In this document: piece by piece, positions 11,566 through 22,773 of the stretch
How the letters are laid out: every line of letters starts with the position of its first letter
Numbering within the stretch: position 1 is the first letter of the stretch
Origin: Petunia secreta
Taxonomy: Eukaryota > Streptophyta > Magnoliopsida > Solanales > Solanaceae
Assembly: GCA_029990175.1 (NCBI GenBank)
Contig: JARKIP010000042.1
Location: forward strand, 2,418,001 to 2,482,000
DNA: 64,000 bases
Reading direction: 5' to 3'
Program-made: the position numbers and the translations under genes
The notes under the pieces: generated by a model
Told to the model about the DNA's origin: nothing
The model's input: only the letters and a program-made list of their open reading frames with translations
Databases searched by the model: none

Positions 11566-13683
11566 TTGAGAGAACTGAAAAATTATTTGGCCAACGCCCC
11601 ATTGTTGGTCAAACCAAGAGATGGCGAGACCCTGTTAGTGTACTTAGCAGTCTCCGAGGTGACGGTAAGTGTTGTCTTAGTTCGGGAAGAAGAAAGAAAG
11701 CAGCAGCCAATATACTACGTCAGCAAGGCCCTCCTCGATGCCGAGACAAGGTACCCGTATCTAGAAAAATTAGCCCTTGCGTTAGTCATTGCTGCTAGGA
11801 AATTACGACCTTACTTCCAATGCCATCCAATAACGGTGGTAACAACTTTCCCTCTGAGGAGTATATTGCATAAGCCAGAGTTGTCAGGGAGGTTGTCTCG
11901 ATGGGCAGTCGAGCTAAGCGAGTACGACATCGTATACCAACCCCGCACTGCCATCAAGTCTCAAGTATTGGCTGATTTCGTAGCAGATTTCAGTGTCCAA
12001 CATCTTCCCGAGGTGGAAAAAGAGAACCTGACTTCAAAAGGCCCTACCCCCGGAGTGTGGAAACTCTACATAGATGGAGCGGCCAACTCCAACAGTTCGG
12101 GACTCGGAATAGCGCTTGAGGCCCCTACTAGTGAGAAATTAAGGTATTCGATGAAATCTGAGAAACTAACCAACAATGAAGCCGTGTACGAAGCCGCCAT
12201 AGCTGGACTAAAGTTGGCCAGAGAAATGGGGGCTGAAAACGTAAAATTGAGATGTGACTCACAGCTAGTGGTGAACCAAGTTCTCGGTGGATATACGGCC
12301 GGAGACCCTAGAATGAAACAACTCGTGGCAAGAATGCAACAAGAGATTGAGGCCTTTCAAGAGTGGAAAGTCATACAGGTACCACGAGAGGAGAACGTCG
12401 AAGCCGATGCTCTAGCTCATTTGGCCTTGGTGGTGTCAGCAGACAAAATGAGGACTGATGCCATGGTAAGGGTTCTCACGTCGGTCACAGGAAAGATGAA
12501 GCTGGAAGTGAACGTAGTGAACCGACATTGGGACTGGCGAACTAAATTCATCTCTTATCTGGAGTCGAGGACTCTACTGCTAGACAAGAAAGAAGCGGTA
12601 AAATTCAGGATGCAAGTTGTCCCGTACACAATAGTGTATGGGCAGCTGTATAAAAAACTCTACAGTGGCCTGATGGCCAAATGTCTAGGACCCGGAGAAT
12701 ACGAATACGTGATGAGAGAGGTGCACGAGGGAACATGCGGCAACCACTCGAGAGCCAAAGCCCTCGTTCGCAAACTACTCCGAGCCGGCTACAATTGGCC
12801 TGAGATGAGTGAGCATGCAAAAATATTCTTCAGAAAATGCGATAAATGTCAAAGGCATGCTTCTATGATTCACCAACAAGCCAAGCCCTTGCACTCTGTA
12901 GTTTCACCCTGGATCTTCATGAAGTGGGGAATGGACATCGTAGGACCCTTCCCTAAAGCAAAAGGCAGTGTCAAATACATACTCGTGCTCACTGATTATT
13001 TCTCCAAATGGATCGAGGCAGGAGCCTTTGCCAGGGTAAGACAGAAAGAAGTCATCGATTTCATATGGAAGAACATCATATTCCGGTTCGGAGTCCCAAA
13101 GGAAATTACCTGCGACAACGGTACGCAATTTGTTGGTTCGGAAGTCACAGCTTTTTTCAAAAAATAGGGAATCAAGAGAATAACCTCGACACCCTACCAT
13201 CCAAGTGCCAATGGACAGGCTGAATCATCAAACGGGATAATTGTTGATAACCTTAAAAAGAGGATGAACGAAGCCAAGGGTTCGTGGCCTGACGAGTTGC
13301 CAGAAGTGCTATGGGCAATGAGGGCAACAGAAAAGAACAGCACAGGAGACACGTCGCTCTCTCTCGTTTACGGGATTGATTCGTTAATCCCTGTCGAGGT
13401 GGGAGAGCCGAGCCTGCGCTATGCGCACTTCTTCGAGGAGTCAAACCGAAAAGCAATGAGGATAGAGCTGGATTTGCTCGAAGAACGAAGAGAAATGGTG
13501 CTATTAAGATTGACGGCCCAAAAACAACGAATCGAGGCCTACCTAAATACAAAGGCCAAATTGCGAGAATTTAAGGTTGGCGACTACGTCTTAAGAGCCT
13601 CGAATCAAACAACTAGAGAGAAAAATACAGGGAAATTGGCTGCCAATTGGGAAGGGCCCTACCCGGCGAAAGCAATTACATGA
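11566..13683 (+). pseudogene. Tat RNase H, second RNase H and integrase
   Basis: A long open frame (11566-13167) codes the retroviral-type RNase H (PIYYVSKALLDAETRYPYLEK, HKPELSGRLSRWAVELSEYD), then a second, archaeal-type RNase H (WKLYIDGAANSNSSGLG ... NNEAVYEAAIAGLKLA ... DSQLVVNQVLG ... ENVEADALAHLA). The integrase follows: zinc-binding H...H...C-D-K-C, then the DDE core with GMDIVGPFP and CDNGTQF. A TAG at 13165-13167 interrupts it, after which the same frame resumes with TSTPYHPSANGQAES (catalytic Glu) and the C-terminal GPY/F-like module EFKVGDYVL ... NWEGPY. With one internal stop, this is the best-preserved part of the element. Confidence 0.9.
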
Positions 13684-13865
13684 AAAAGGTCTTATCAGCT
13701 AGCAGATCTTAAAGGGAAGCAAGAGTCTTTGAATTGAAATGTGTCCAATTTAAAGAAATACTACTTCTAACTACACGGAGTGCGCTACCGGGGTCAACAG
13801 TGCTCGAGTCTTCACCCTGATCACCCTCAAACACTAGGGGGTGACAAGGGAACGAGGTCAATCTG

Positions 13866-13958
13866 CGATCGATTCACCGAACTCGCAGACCCACCGAGCC
13901 CGCAATTCAACCCGCGATCGACTCACCTAACTTGCAGACCCACCGAGCCCGCAGTTCA
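13866..13958 (+). repeat. Two-copy tandem repeat, 49-bp unit
   Basis: Two adjacent copies share CGATCGAYTCACC ... GCAGACCCACCGAGCCCGCA, starting at 13866 and 13915. They lie in non-coding DNA after integrase. Confidence 0.7.
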
Positions 13959-14314
13959 AAAGTTAAAGTACTCTTCGAAAAAAGTAACTCAGACTCGGGG
14001 ACTTGGGCCCGAAATTTAAGATCCTCGCCCGAAGTGGCTTCTTATAAAACAAATTATGCCTAAGTATAGAGGCCTTATGTAAATTAACTCAATATTTATC
14101 AATGGAATAAGAATCGATTTATCCACTAAATTTTCAGCCTCAGCTCGAGGGCGAGACGTCGCCTTAAGCTAGCTCTCTAACACATTCAAAGACTTGCAAG
14201 CAAACAAAAAAGAAATGGTGGATACCCAAAAAGTCATGTATTCACAAGGCTCGACGGCTAGAATAATTACAAAAGGTAGCCCGAAGGCGCAAAAAACAAA
14301 AACTAAACGAGCAT

Positions 14315-15658
14315 TTACTCATGTCCACTATCAGTACCCGAGGCCTCGCCTTCAGACGAGCTGTCACTGCTCGAAGGAAGACGGTCTAAAAGCCCTCGAG
14401 CCCTGGAAACGTCGACCTTAGCTTCGACAATCTCTTCATCCAAGCTAATTCCCTTCTTACACTACTCGAGGCTCTTCAATTTGGTTTGGATGATCACCCA
14501 ATTTATGTCAACCTTCGCTCGGGTGGCACCCAGATTCAGCTTAAACCTGAACTTGGACTTGAGCGCCGAGGGAGATGCTGATCTCTTAGCTCGAAGAATC
14601 TTTACTTCAGCTTCAAGAGCTTTATCCTTGGCTTCTACCTTGGTCACCTTCGAAGTAAGTAACGACATCTTCTCTTCGAACTACTCGGTCAAGCTTTTAA
14701 GCACCGCGGCGGCTGCGTCGACTTTCCTTCGAAGCTCAGCTTGATGACTCTCCTCCTGGGACCCCCTCTCAGCTAAAAGGCTAGTAACTTCGCCATAGGC
14801 ATGAGAAAGATCAGCACCAAGCTGCTCAACTTCCTTCTGAGATCGGCCCAAGTTAGCCTCCGAGCTAGCGAGCAGTTCCTCGAGCTGAGCAACAAGCACG
14901 TTCCTCCGACAATCCCACTCGTCCCCAACTCGACGAAGATGTGTGCTCGTTGAGCTTCAACCTCAGCTGCCTTCATAGCATTAACGTAATCCTACGACCA
15001 AATCAGAATAAGGGATAAACGAAACAAAGTCTCACATGAATTGCATGTTGAGCCGAGTAAGCCATCAGATCGTCCGAAGGAAGGTCCTTCAAACGGTCAT
15101 TTTCTAGTGGCCCAAGTAGTCCTTTGCAGCTGATGGCAACCCCATGTCATCGTCCAATAGGCAAACATCTATTGGAACTGGGATCCGTCTAATCCCTTGG
15201 GGGAGATTCGTCCTCCCCCGAGGTGGGTAGACATTCGCGGGCCTCGGAGACGATACTGTTTCGACAGGCTCGGTGGCCACCTCAGCAAACTTCGCCTCGT
15301 GAGATTCTAGGCCCTCCCGCACCTCATCAACCACCTGGCTCGGCTCTTTCACTACCATCCCTTTTACTACGCTCCGAACCAGCACATCGTCAAGTTCGTC
15401 GATCAATTTTCGCCAAGCGGCCTTAGTCATCTCGACCCGAGGGATTTTAGCCTTAACTGCCCTTTTTGGCATATCGCCTTTCCTTTTTGAACCTGAAAAG
15501 AAACGAACTCATTACTTGAAAAGGAAAAGAAGTAGAAAAACACAAAAGGTAGAAAGGAGTACCTCTCGGAGCCTGAGTATGAGTCTCAACAGACTCCTTA
15601 ATAAGATGCAAACTAGCATCAGCATCCGAGACCTCGACGACTTCAGCTCGTCGTCCCA

Positions 15659-15689
<31 letters not shown>

Positions 15690-16792
15690 CTTCTTCTTCT
15701 TCTTCTTCTTCTTCTTCTTTGTTTTCCTCTTCTTATCTTCCTCCTGCTCTACCTCGGCAGGTAAGATGGTGAAAACTGAAAAGCAAAAAAAGAAGGGGAG
15801 AAAAAAATAAGTAAGGAAAAGATGTATCAAGAAGATAAAGAGACCAAATTAGGAATATACCATCGTGATCGTTTGGCCGACCACCCGTTTTCCGTACGAG
15901 TGGCCAAAACCATCCAGTCCCTGTCCAGTCTCCCCTCGACGTTAATGATGGCTTGCACCCAAGCCTCCAAATTCTGAGGAGGATTGATTGGAGGTCTCCT
16001 TTCTAAAACAAAACACAACAAAAAGTCAGACTCAGGTACATTCAGAAGACGAAGTACAAAAGAGAAAATGAGGGAATGGCTTACGAGTCCTATTCCACGC
16101 CTCAGGAAATCCAGGCTCGGCTGAGAGAGAAGAGGTGGGATGAGTAACAAACCAGTCACACAAATTCCGATCCTCGGTGTCATCACTCTTTGTGATGAGG
16201 GGGAACTGACCTCACTTGTTCAACTGCACAACCCCATCCTTGTGCAGAGAATGAGAAAATAAAGAAATCAGGTGGTCATACCCAAATGGGACCCTAGCTT
16301 TGCGACTAATGTAATCAAGACATTGGACAACCCTCCAAAAATCGGGCCAAGCTGGGCCAGGCATACATTGTGCGTCCGACAAAAAATGTCTGCCATGGGA
16401 TGAAGCGGAACAGAGAAACCGATCAAAAACGGGTAGATGTAAATGAAGGATTGCCCCAGAACACTATCACACATACGTTGCTCGGGGGTGGGGATCGAGA
16501 CCGAGACCTCAGGATTCCAACCGCACTCCCCTCGGATCAAAGCTATGTGCTCCTCCGAAGCCAGGCTCGGAGAAAGTTGAACGAGGAGGTTTCTTTTCCT
16601 CCTAATGTGAGAGGCTGATTGCCCCCTCATCTTAAAGTCTTTACTTGAGTCAAATCGCCTTGGGATGACCCACTGAGGTTCAAGCTCCCCTTGGTAAACT
16701 TGTTTCTTTTTCTTCTTCTTCCATTTCGGGGAGTCTAACAAGCCCTCAGTTGTAGCATCAATAACATCTTTACGATGGGATGGAAAAGACAT
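14315..16792 (-). pseudogene. Antisense intron-bearing gene of Tat element
   Basis: This gene runs opposite to the host element's pol. From an ATG at 16792 I read exons 16085-16792, 15861-16002, 15563-15775, 15036-15492 and one from about 14990 to the stop at 14315-14317. Introns are 70-85 nt with GT...AG ends (for example donors at 16084, 15860, 15562). The exon 3-4 junction is exactly in frame. The first exon holds RGECGWNPEVSVSIPTPEQR and QSFIYIYPFLIGF, a globular domain of unknown function found in plant transposon-related proteins. Next comes a Lys-rich stretch, then RAVKAKIPRVEMTKAAWRKL, then a long coiled coil and an acidic Ser/Glu tail (SSSDSSSEGEASG). A frameshift near 16338, a TGA near 16220, an out-of-frame exon 2-3 join, a shift near 15104 and stops in the last exon show decay. 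Function unknown. It is partly homologous to the gene at 40967-42986. Confidence 0.68.
15661..15719 (-). repeat. (CTT)n/(AAG)n microsatellite, poly-Lys coding
   Basis: About 19 uninterrupted CTT triplets lie in the third exon of the antisense gene, where they would encode about 20 consecutive lysines. Confidence 0.9.
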
Positions 16793-16883
16793 TATGGAGC
16801 CTCAAAAATCTGAAAAGGGGAAGAAATCTGAAAGGCTTTTGAAAAGGAATTGCGAAATGATGAAGATAAACAACCAAAGTGGG

Positions 16884-16893
16884 CTATTTATAG
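16884..16893 (-). promoter_or_regulatory. TATA box of antisense gene
   Basis: The minus strand reads CTATAAATAG, a near-ideal plant TATA box, about 95 bp ahead of the antisense start codon at 16792. It lies inside the element but outside the LTR, implying a separate promoter. Confidence 0.6.
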
Positions 16894-17098
16894 CAGAGCA
16901 CAAGTAGATCAAGAAGTAATGATGGCAGTTATCTAGGGAAGATCAAATGAAAAGACATAGCAGATCCGAAACTGAGCCACGTGCAAGGAATGAGATATTG
17001 AAACGTCGTCCACCTTTTCAAACCTCCTGGCAGAAAACACGCCACGTCATTCTCCCACTTAAATTCAATTCCACCCTCAAAAAATTCTAGCAATTATC

Positions 17099-17117
17099 CG
17101 AAGGGTAGGGGACTATC
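17099..17117 (+). other. Polypurine tract
   Basis: GAAGGGTAGGGGACTATC ends directly at the 3' LTR, where the plus-strand primer belongs. The last bases plus the LTR start (GACTATC|TGTATTGG) are identical to the same junction in the element at 40126-57838. Confidence 0.7.
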
Positions 17118-17679
17118 TGTATTGGGTGAAAAGTCACCGAGGTCTCGAGCAAGACCTCAGAAAATCAAAGGAAGACTGCGCCACAAGACAAGCTTCCGAG
17201 GGAAAGAAAGCGTGGACACGCTCGTCCTGAAAATCACCTTACGAAACGAGGGGAGGCAAGCTCGGAGCGATGAGCTCTGAAAAATCCACTACAACCTCGA
17301 GCGGATGGCACATCTCAGGAGACGAGGGCCAACCTTCGTAACTGCCGACCGTTGCTTCGACATTTAATAGGAAAGATTATGGGTCAAATACAATTATGTA
17401 CAGAATAATGGCCATAAATGCACCATTAAGACGTTTTACAACGTCCTTCTTCTTCCTGGTTATAAAAGGGCTCATTTTTAAACAACAAGACACAATCAAT
17501 AGAATATAGAATCCTACTTTTATTTGTTGCCTCGTTATCTTATTTCCTGCCTCGTTACTTTTTCAAGTTTTCATTTAGTCCGAACTCGATTTAGTTCAAA
17601 CTTCACTTCGATACAAGCAAATTACCAGTTAAACCCAATACAAATTCAATTTATTGTTCTACCCCGATTTAGGCCAACA
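17118..17679 (+). mobile_element. 3' LTR of plus-strand Tat element
   Basis: It is the full-length partner of 9169-9729, starting TGTATTGGGTGAAAAGTC and ending AGGCCAACA. By eye about 40 differences separate the pair. Confidence 0.88.
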
Positions 17680-18050
17680 TAGCTTTCTACTAGTGTACTT
17701 GGACTGAGAGTGGAGTCATTCCCGTTTGAATGAAAAAAGGTATGAAGTATCTAGGTGTCGACTTTGGGCCGACTAAATTGAGCTGTCAAGGAAGTCACAC
17801 TTTGAATGTAGTAATTCTAATAAAGGTGATTTCATTTTTATCGCTCAAACCCGAGCTAAGCTATTTTTTTAAAGATCAGGGAAACTTTACCATCTCCTAC
17901 AATTTTTACAGTTTGAACGTTGTAATTCTAATAAAGGTGGAAAAATGTGTATATTACAACATTTTGTAGAGCATTAGATCAATTTTTCTTTTTTAAGTTT
18001 TTTTCTCTTTGTTCTTCCTCTTATTCTTTGGCACACCGTCTTCGAACCAC
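17680..18050. other. Intergenic between Tat LTR and MULE-like element
   Basis: No gene is seen. The only structure is a partial duplication: TTGAATGTAGTAATTCTAAT (17803-17822) recurs in slightly altered form at 17912-17931, each followed by AAAGGTG. Confidence 0.4.
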
Positions 18051-18059
18051 CTCATCGCC

Positions 18060-18841
18060 TCTGTTTTAAAAGGCAGTTTTGGGACTTGTCCGGGACTCGC
18101 TCCGGAGCGAGGCACTTGTAAAACGCCCTGAGGCTTTCGGGCGGGGCTTAGATCCGTGAGACTTACACCTCAAGTACCCGGAAGTGTACCAAGAGCACGC
18201 CCAACGCCCAACGCTCGGGACTCGCCTTATAGAACCTATGCAAATAATCTGTCAAATTTCCTAATTAAGATTGTTCATCTACAATTTTCTTTGAAATGAT
18301 TGATACAAGTTGTATTCATTTATAGAAATCGAGAAATTGAGTGTAGCTCAATTAACGAGACATATTTTATCTGTATACTTAATCTGAAAATACGTAGTCG
18401 AGGTATATATCATCAGCTGTCATTTATTTTCATGTCTTATTTCTTTCACTCAAAATTAGACGTAAATTATTTTACAATTTAGAAGCAATTTATATTGATC
18501 AATGAAGAATTAATATTTTAAATTATAATAGTAATATATTTTATTTTTATTCACATTAATATTAAAAAAAATTAAATTTTTAATTGTTTGAAAGTTAATA
18601 TAATTTATTTGTCTCATAAAAACTGTAACATTATTCAGTTTCTTATGCTTGTAAAAAATATTAGATTGTTTGTTACTATAATTTTTTTTTATTTTAATTT
18701 TCTTAACTCTTTTTTTTAAATGTATTTTCGATATTTTTTTTGCTCATTATACTATTTATTAATTAAAATTAATTAAAAAATTAGATCCATGGGGCCTACG
18801 CCCCACGTCTCGAGGCTTACACCTCGCCTTTTAAAACATTG
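18060..18841. mobile_element. Non-autonomous MULE-like element, copy 1
   Basis: A 782-bp element is flanked by the perfect 9-bp duplication CTCATCGCC (18051-18059 and 18842-18850). Its ends are short inverted repeats, TGTTTTAAAAGGC left and GCCTTTTAAAACA right. The outer 200 bp are GC-rich and the middle is very AT-rich and non-coding. Nine-bp duplications are typical of Mutator-like transposons, and no transposase is present. A related copy lies at 24247. Confidence 0.75.
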
Positions 18842-18850
18842 CTCATCGCC

Positions 18851-19090
18851 ACCCTTGCTCATCCAACACCAGCCAACATTCATTTAAAAAAACTCAATAT
18901 GCCACTGTCCCTCTTCCCCTATACACCAACATCACCTCTCAGACACATCTCTTCAACATCACAAATAGAAACCATAACGAAACTCCATAAAATCAAAGAA
19001 TTCATCAGAAACCAACCTTCTCATCCTCTACTCATTTCTCACCCTAGTTTTTCAAGTAATACTTTTTTTACCCGAATTTAAAAGATGTAC
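18851..19090 (+). other. Short unrecognised ORF region
   Basis: An ORF of about 60 residues starts at 18900 (MPLSLFPYTPTSPLRHISS). It has no family I recognise and is cut short by the MULE-like element and a SINE on either side. It could be a broken host exon or chance. I do not claim function. Confidence 0.2.
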
Positions 19091-19232
19091 TTTTTTTTAA
19101 TAAACCCCGCCCCTTTTCCTCTCTCGGAGTAAATAGTGGTCATCTCACTTTTTGCTTTTACGGTGGATCGAACCCACAATTTCTTGAATGTTAGATGGAG
19201 AGTGCTTACCATCTGAGCAACTCTCACTTGTC
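19091..19232 (-). mobile_element. tRNA-derived SINE
   Basis: On the minus strand the 5' part looks like a tRNA with both internal promoter boxes: box A-like TTGCTCAGATGGTAAG and box B GGGTTCGATCC. A non-tRNA body and an A-rich tail (AAAAAAAA, near 19091-19098) follow. Similar direct repeats (AAAGATGTAC at 19081 and AAAGAAATGTAC at 19234) look like an imperfect target duplication. Confidence 0.65.
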
Positions 19233-19246
19233 AAAAGAAATGTACT

Positions 19247-20403
19247 AAAATTGAAGTGTTAAAGTGAAAAATATAGAAAACTTTAAGAAGCTCGATATGT
19301 TTTGCCAAGCTTTATGATTTTATTATGTTTTTTTGGTGCCAAATTTGGTTGCTATTTGTTGGATAAGTTACAACTGTTGGTCCTTTTTCATAAAGCTTCT
19401 TGTTTAGGAGTTAATAACAACATTAAGTTGGTACATATATTTACTATACGTCGTTTAATATTTTTCTTGAGTTAAATTCACTAGACACAATTGACGTCTG
19501 TATTTGACTTGTTAGTTTAAATATCCTCCTGTTTTCAATTCTTTGATAGGTGCTTGGTTCGATACTTTTCTGGGAAAAAATGGAAAATAGAAAGAGAATA
19601 GAGCATGCTTCATGTTTGCCGGTGGGCTGTTTCCTATATTACACTGAAAAATAAATAGCAGATAGGTTCTTGAAAAAAATGAATATTTACATTAGAAATA
19701 TGGTGAAACCGATTGGAGTCTTGGAGACTGGAGAATCCTTTCTTTTTCAAATTGTAGTAGTGGGCGATATTTAAAATTTAAATTATGAGACCTTAGCTTT
19801 CTTTCGTCCCACTCAAAATTAAAAGACAAAGAAAACTTGTTCTATTCGAAGTATCAAACTTTATAGAATTTCAATTTTAAAATTCTAAGACTATGACTTG
19901 TTCAAAAGGAAATTAATCACAAAAAAGTACTGACTAGGTCAAATTTGCTCAGCTAATGGAAACCAATCTCCTAAAGTAATACGAAGTTCATTCGAGAAAA
20001 GTTTATTCAGTATAAGATTATTTATTTAAAAATTTAAACTACCATTTAGTTCCTAATAAAATGTCTTACTTAACACTATTACAATTGAACAGTAAAGACA
20101 TACTGAAGAAATAACAAAAAATAATATTTTATATTTTTTAAATGTTAAGTATTTAAACAAAATCAAGCTCACTAAGACGACAAGTATTTTGGATAGGAAG
20201 GAGTCTGTACTTTAGATGGACAAAGAACAAGATTTAACCTCAAGTGAAAGGACCACTAGCAAACAACTATTGAGAGTGTCTTTCTTCATTTCAAGCATTT
20301 TCATTTATTATTGCATTGATTGGTCGAAGAAAAGAAGAGAATAAAGTCTGTCACTCCCTCCTTGCAAAAGTGAAACCATGAATCTTGAATTTTATGTCCC
20401 AAT
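19247..20403. other. Intergenic, nothing recognised
   Basis: This AT-rich stretch has no convincing gene or repeat on either strand. Confidence 0.4.
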
Positions 20404-20625
20404 TGAAAGGGTTATAAACTCAGAAAGATTTGTTGTGATTTATGAACTAATATGTATATATACATGAGACACATCTGTAAAGAAGGAGAGGATAATCCTA
20501 AAGAGTAGGAAGAAATAAGCCTCGTCTATAATACAAAGTGATTAATATCAGTCCTAACCAAAATATAATTGATATCTAAACAAGTAAATATAGAGTCTAA
20601 TCTGATAAGGAAATGTGATACAACA
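20404..20625 (-). mobile_element. 3' LTR of outer copia element
   Basis: It matches 32606-32824 closely (TTATAAACTCAGAAAGA ... GATACAACA). On the plus strand it starts TGAAAG and ends CAACA. The minus-strand polypurine tract GAAGGAGATT (20626-20635) abuts it. Confidence 0.85.
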
Positions 20626-22150
20626 AATCTCCTTCATATGCTCCCTCAAGATGGCAATCTTCCGGTCGAGTAAAGATGCCAATCTTATTCCGCAACCTCT
20701 CAAAACCAGAACATAGAAGAGGTTTAGTAAGAAAATCTGCAAGTTGATCCTTGGCAGAGACATGAGTAACACGAAGAATACATTTCTGTACCAAATCACG
20801 GACAAAATGAAAATCAAATTCTAAGTGCTTCATTCTTAATTGAAAAATAGGATTAACACATAAATAAGTGGAACCTAAGTTGTCACAATAGATTACTAGC
20901 TGGCGAAAAAGAACAACTAGCTCCTTGAATAAATTCCTCAACCAACAAATTTCAGTAGTAGTGGATGCAACAGAGCGAAATTTGGCTTCAGTAGATGACC
21001 AAGCAACAAATCTATGCTTTTTAGAGCTCCATGCAATGGGATTTTTCACTAGAAAAATAATATGGGCACTGGTAGAGGTACTGTCATCACGATTACCTTC
21101 CCAATCAGCATCTGAAAAAGCATGAAGATCTAAAAGAGAGTCCTTGTGAAAGAATATACCTTTATTAATCGTGCCAAGAAGATATCGAATTACTCTTTTA
21201 AGAGCTTGCCAGTGCTTGACTGTGGGTCGATGATAGAACTGTCCGGCCTGGTCAAAGATAAGTACTGCAAAGAACCTACAAGCATCCGATACTCTTGAGG
21301 ATCACTTGGGTGTGCACTGTCGTCAAGCATCAGTGCATTGGTAGTCGACAATGGCGTAGCAACTAGTTTTGCACAAGTCACAGAAGCCTTTTCTAAATAT
21401 ATCTCCAATGTATTTCCTCTAAGATAAGAACAAACCAGTATGAGTCCTGATAGCTTGAATACCAAGAAAATAGGCAAGAGCACCAAGATCTTTAATAGAA
21501 AAATGAGATCCAAGCACTGAAATGAACTTTTCAACTGCTTTGGGATTATTCCCTATAACAATTAAGTTGTCTACGTAGACAATGAGGTATAGAACAACTC
21601 CAGCCACAGAGAAAATGAACAAGCAATATCAGAGGAGCACACTTGGAAACCTGAACTTAATAAATAGTTTGACAATTCTCTTGCTTGAGACCATACAATG
21701 ATTTTTGTAATTTACAAACATAATCTGGCCTTTTTGTATCAACAAAACCTTTAGGTTGAGCCATATACACCTTTTCAGTTAAATTACCATGCAAGAAGAC
21801 ATTATTAACATCTAATTGGCGCAATAACCAACCTTGAGAAATAGCAATAGAGAAAACAACTCCAACAGTGATATGTTTTGCAACAGGGGAGAAAGTTTCC
21901 ATATAATCAATACCTTGGCGTTGAGGAAAACCTTGGGCAACCAAATGAGCATTGTATTTGTTAAGGCTACCATCAGCATTTTACTTCATTCGAAATACCC
22001 ACTTATAGCCCACTATATTCTTGCCAGTGTGACCAGGAACAAGAGTCCAAGTACCCTTGGTTTTCAAAGCAGTTATCTCGTCAAGCATAACAGCATACCA
22101 ATCAGCATCCTTAAGAGCACTAGTCACACTCTTTGGTTCACTTTTCAGCG
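20626..22150 (-). pseudogene. Copia reverse transcriptase and RNase H remnant
   Basis: Fragments in order are NADGSLNKYNAHLVAQGFPQRQGIDYMETFSPV, QLDVNNVFLHGNLTEKVYMAQPKGF (in part), LQKSLYGLKQ, then after a gap YVDNLIVIGNN, SIKDLGALAYFLGI, and the RNase H part WSSTEAKFRSVASTTTEICWL and KHLEFDFHFVRDLV. The catalytic YVDD box reads YVDN (near 21560), which removes one metal-binding Asp. The conserved Glu of STEAE reads Lys. A stretch after LYGLKQ seems missing, and several frame changes occur. Confidence 0.88.
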
Positions 22151-22159
22151 TGTGCAAAT

Positions 22160-22737
22160 TGGGAGAGTGAGTTTGAGTTCATTGACACGAGAAGGCAAAG
22201 CCGGGTGAGAGGCTTACGAATATTATTCTTTGAGCGGGTAACCATATGATGAGCATTTTGTGAAAGTGGAGGTTGTGGAGCAAGTGACACAGTAGGTGAA
22301 ACAATAGTATCCGTCGACCCTGATGTGTCCAATGGTGAAGGGATTGGCAATGAAGACACTGGCAAAGAGTTTGTAACGGTAGTAGTTGGTAGAGATAATG
22401 GCTCAAAAATAGAGGGAGAGGTTGAAGAAATAGGGACAGAAAGAGAACCATAATCCTGTACACTAGATGAGTTTGCTGAAGTAAGAGATAATGCAGAAGA
22501 AGAAGTAAGAGAAAGTGCACCTGAATAACTTTCTGAAATTCCCAAAGCCTCACATGATGAAGAAGTAGCAGCTGAAGAAGCACCAATATCCGTAGGAGCT
22601 GTAAAGTTGGTAAACCCGGTGGCCAAGGGAAGGATGTAATGAGAAGCCCAAGTGAGAACTGTTTCATTAGTTATTGGATTATCCGTGGCAGGAGAATTAG
22701 ACAAAGGAAATATGCTCACCAAAGCTAACATGACGGG

Positions 22738-22773
<36 letters not shown>

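Larger units (their letters stand above)
9169..17679 (+). mobile_element. Tat-lineage Ty3/gypsy element, gag-less, plus strand
   Basis: The element is bounded by two LTRs of about 561 bp (9169-9729 and 17118-17679), both TGTATTGGG...CCAACA. Domain order is protease, reverse transcriptase, RNase H, a second archaeal-type RNase H, then integrase, and the dual RNase H is the hallmark of the Tat lineage. No gag is visible: the protease N-terminus starts about 50 bp after the primer site. An antisense gene fills the space between integrase and 3' LTR. Several stops and frameshifts in pol make it defective. By eye the two LTRs differ at about 40 of 560 positions, so the insertion is not recent. The flanking pentamers (ACTTT left, TAGCT right) do not match, so no target duplication supports the two LTRs being from one insertion event. 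Confidence 0.88.

Noticed and set aside
15516..15764. Plus-strand ORF with a long Leu run
   Set aside because: It is the reverse reading of the Lys-coding repeat of the antisense gene.
9169..17679. Target duplication for the plus-strand Tat element
   Set aside because: The pentamers ACTTT and TAGCT do not match in any small register shift I tried.
19145..19232. Possible tRNA gene on the minus strand
   Set aside because: It has box A and box B but poor acceptor and anticodon stem pairing, and it is followed by a non-tRNA body and A tail. A SINE fits better.
22179..22667. 162-residue Leu-rich minus ORF
   Set aside because: It is an out-of-frame shadow of the Ser/Pro-rich copia linker.
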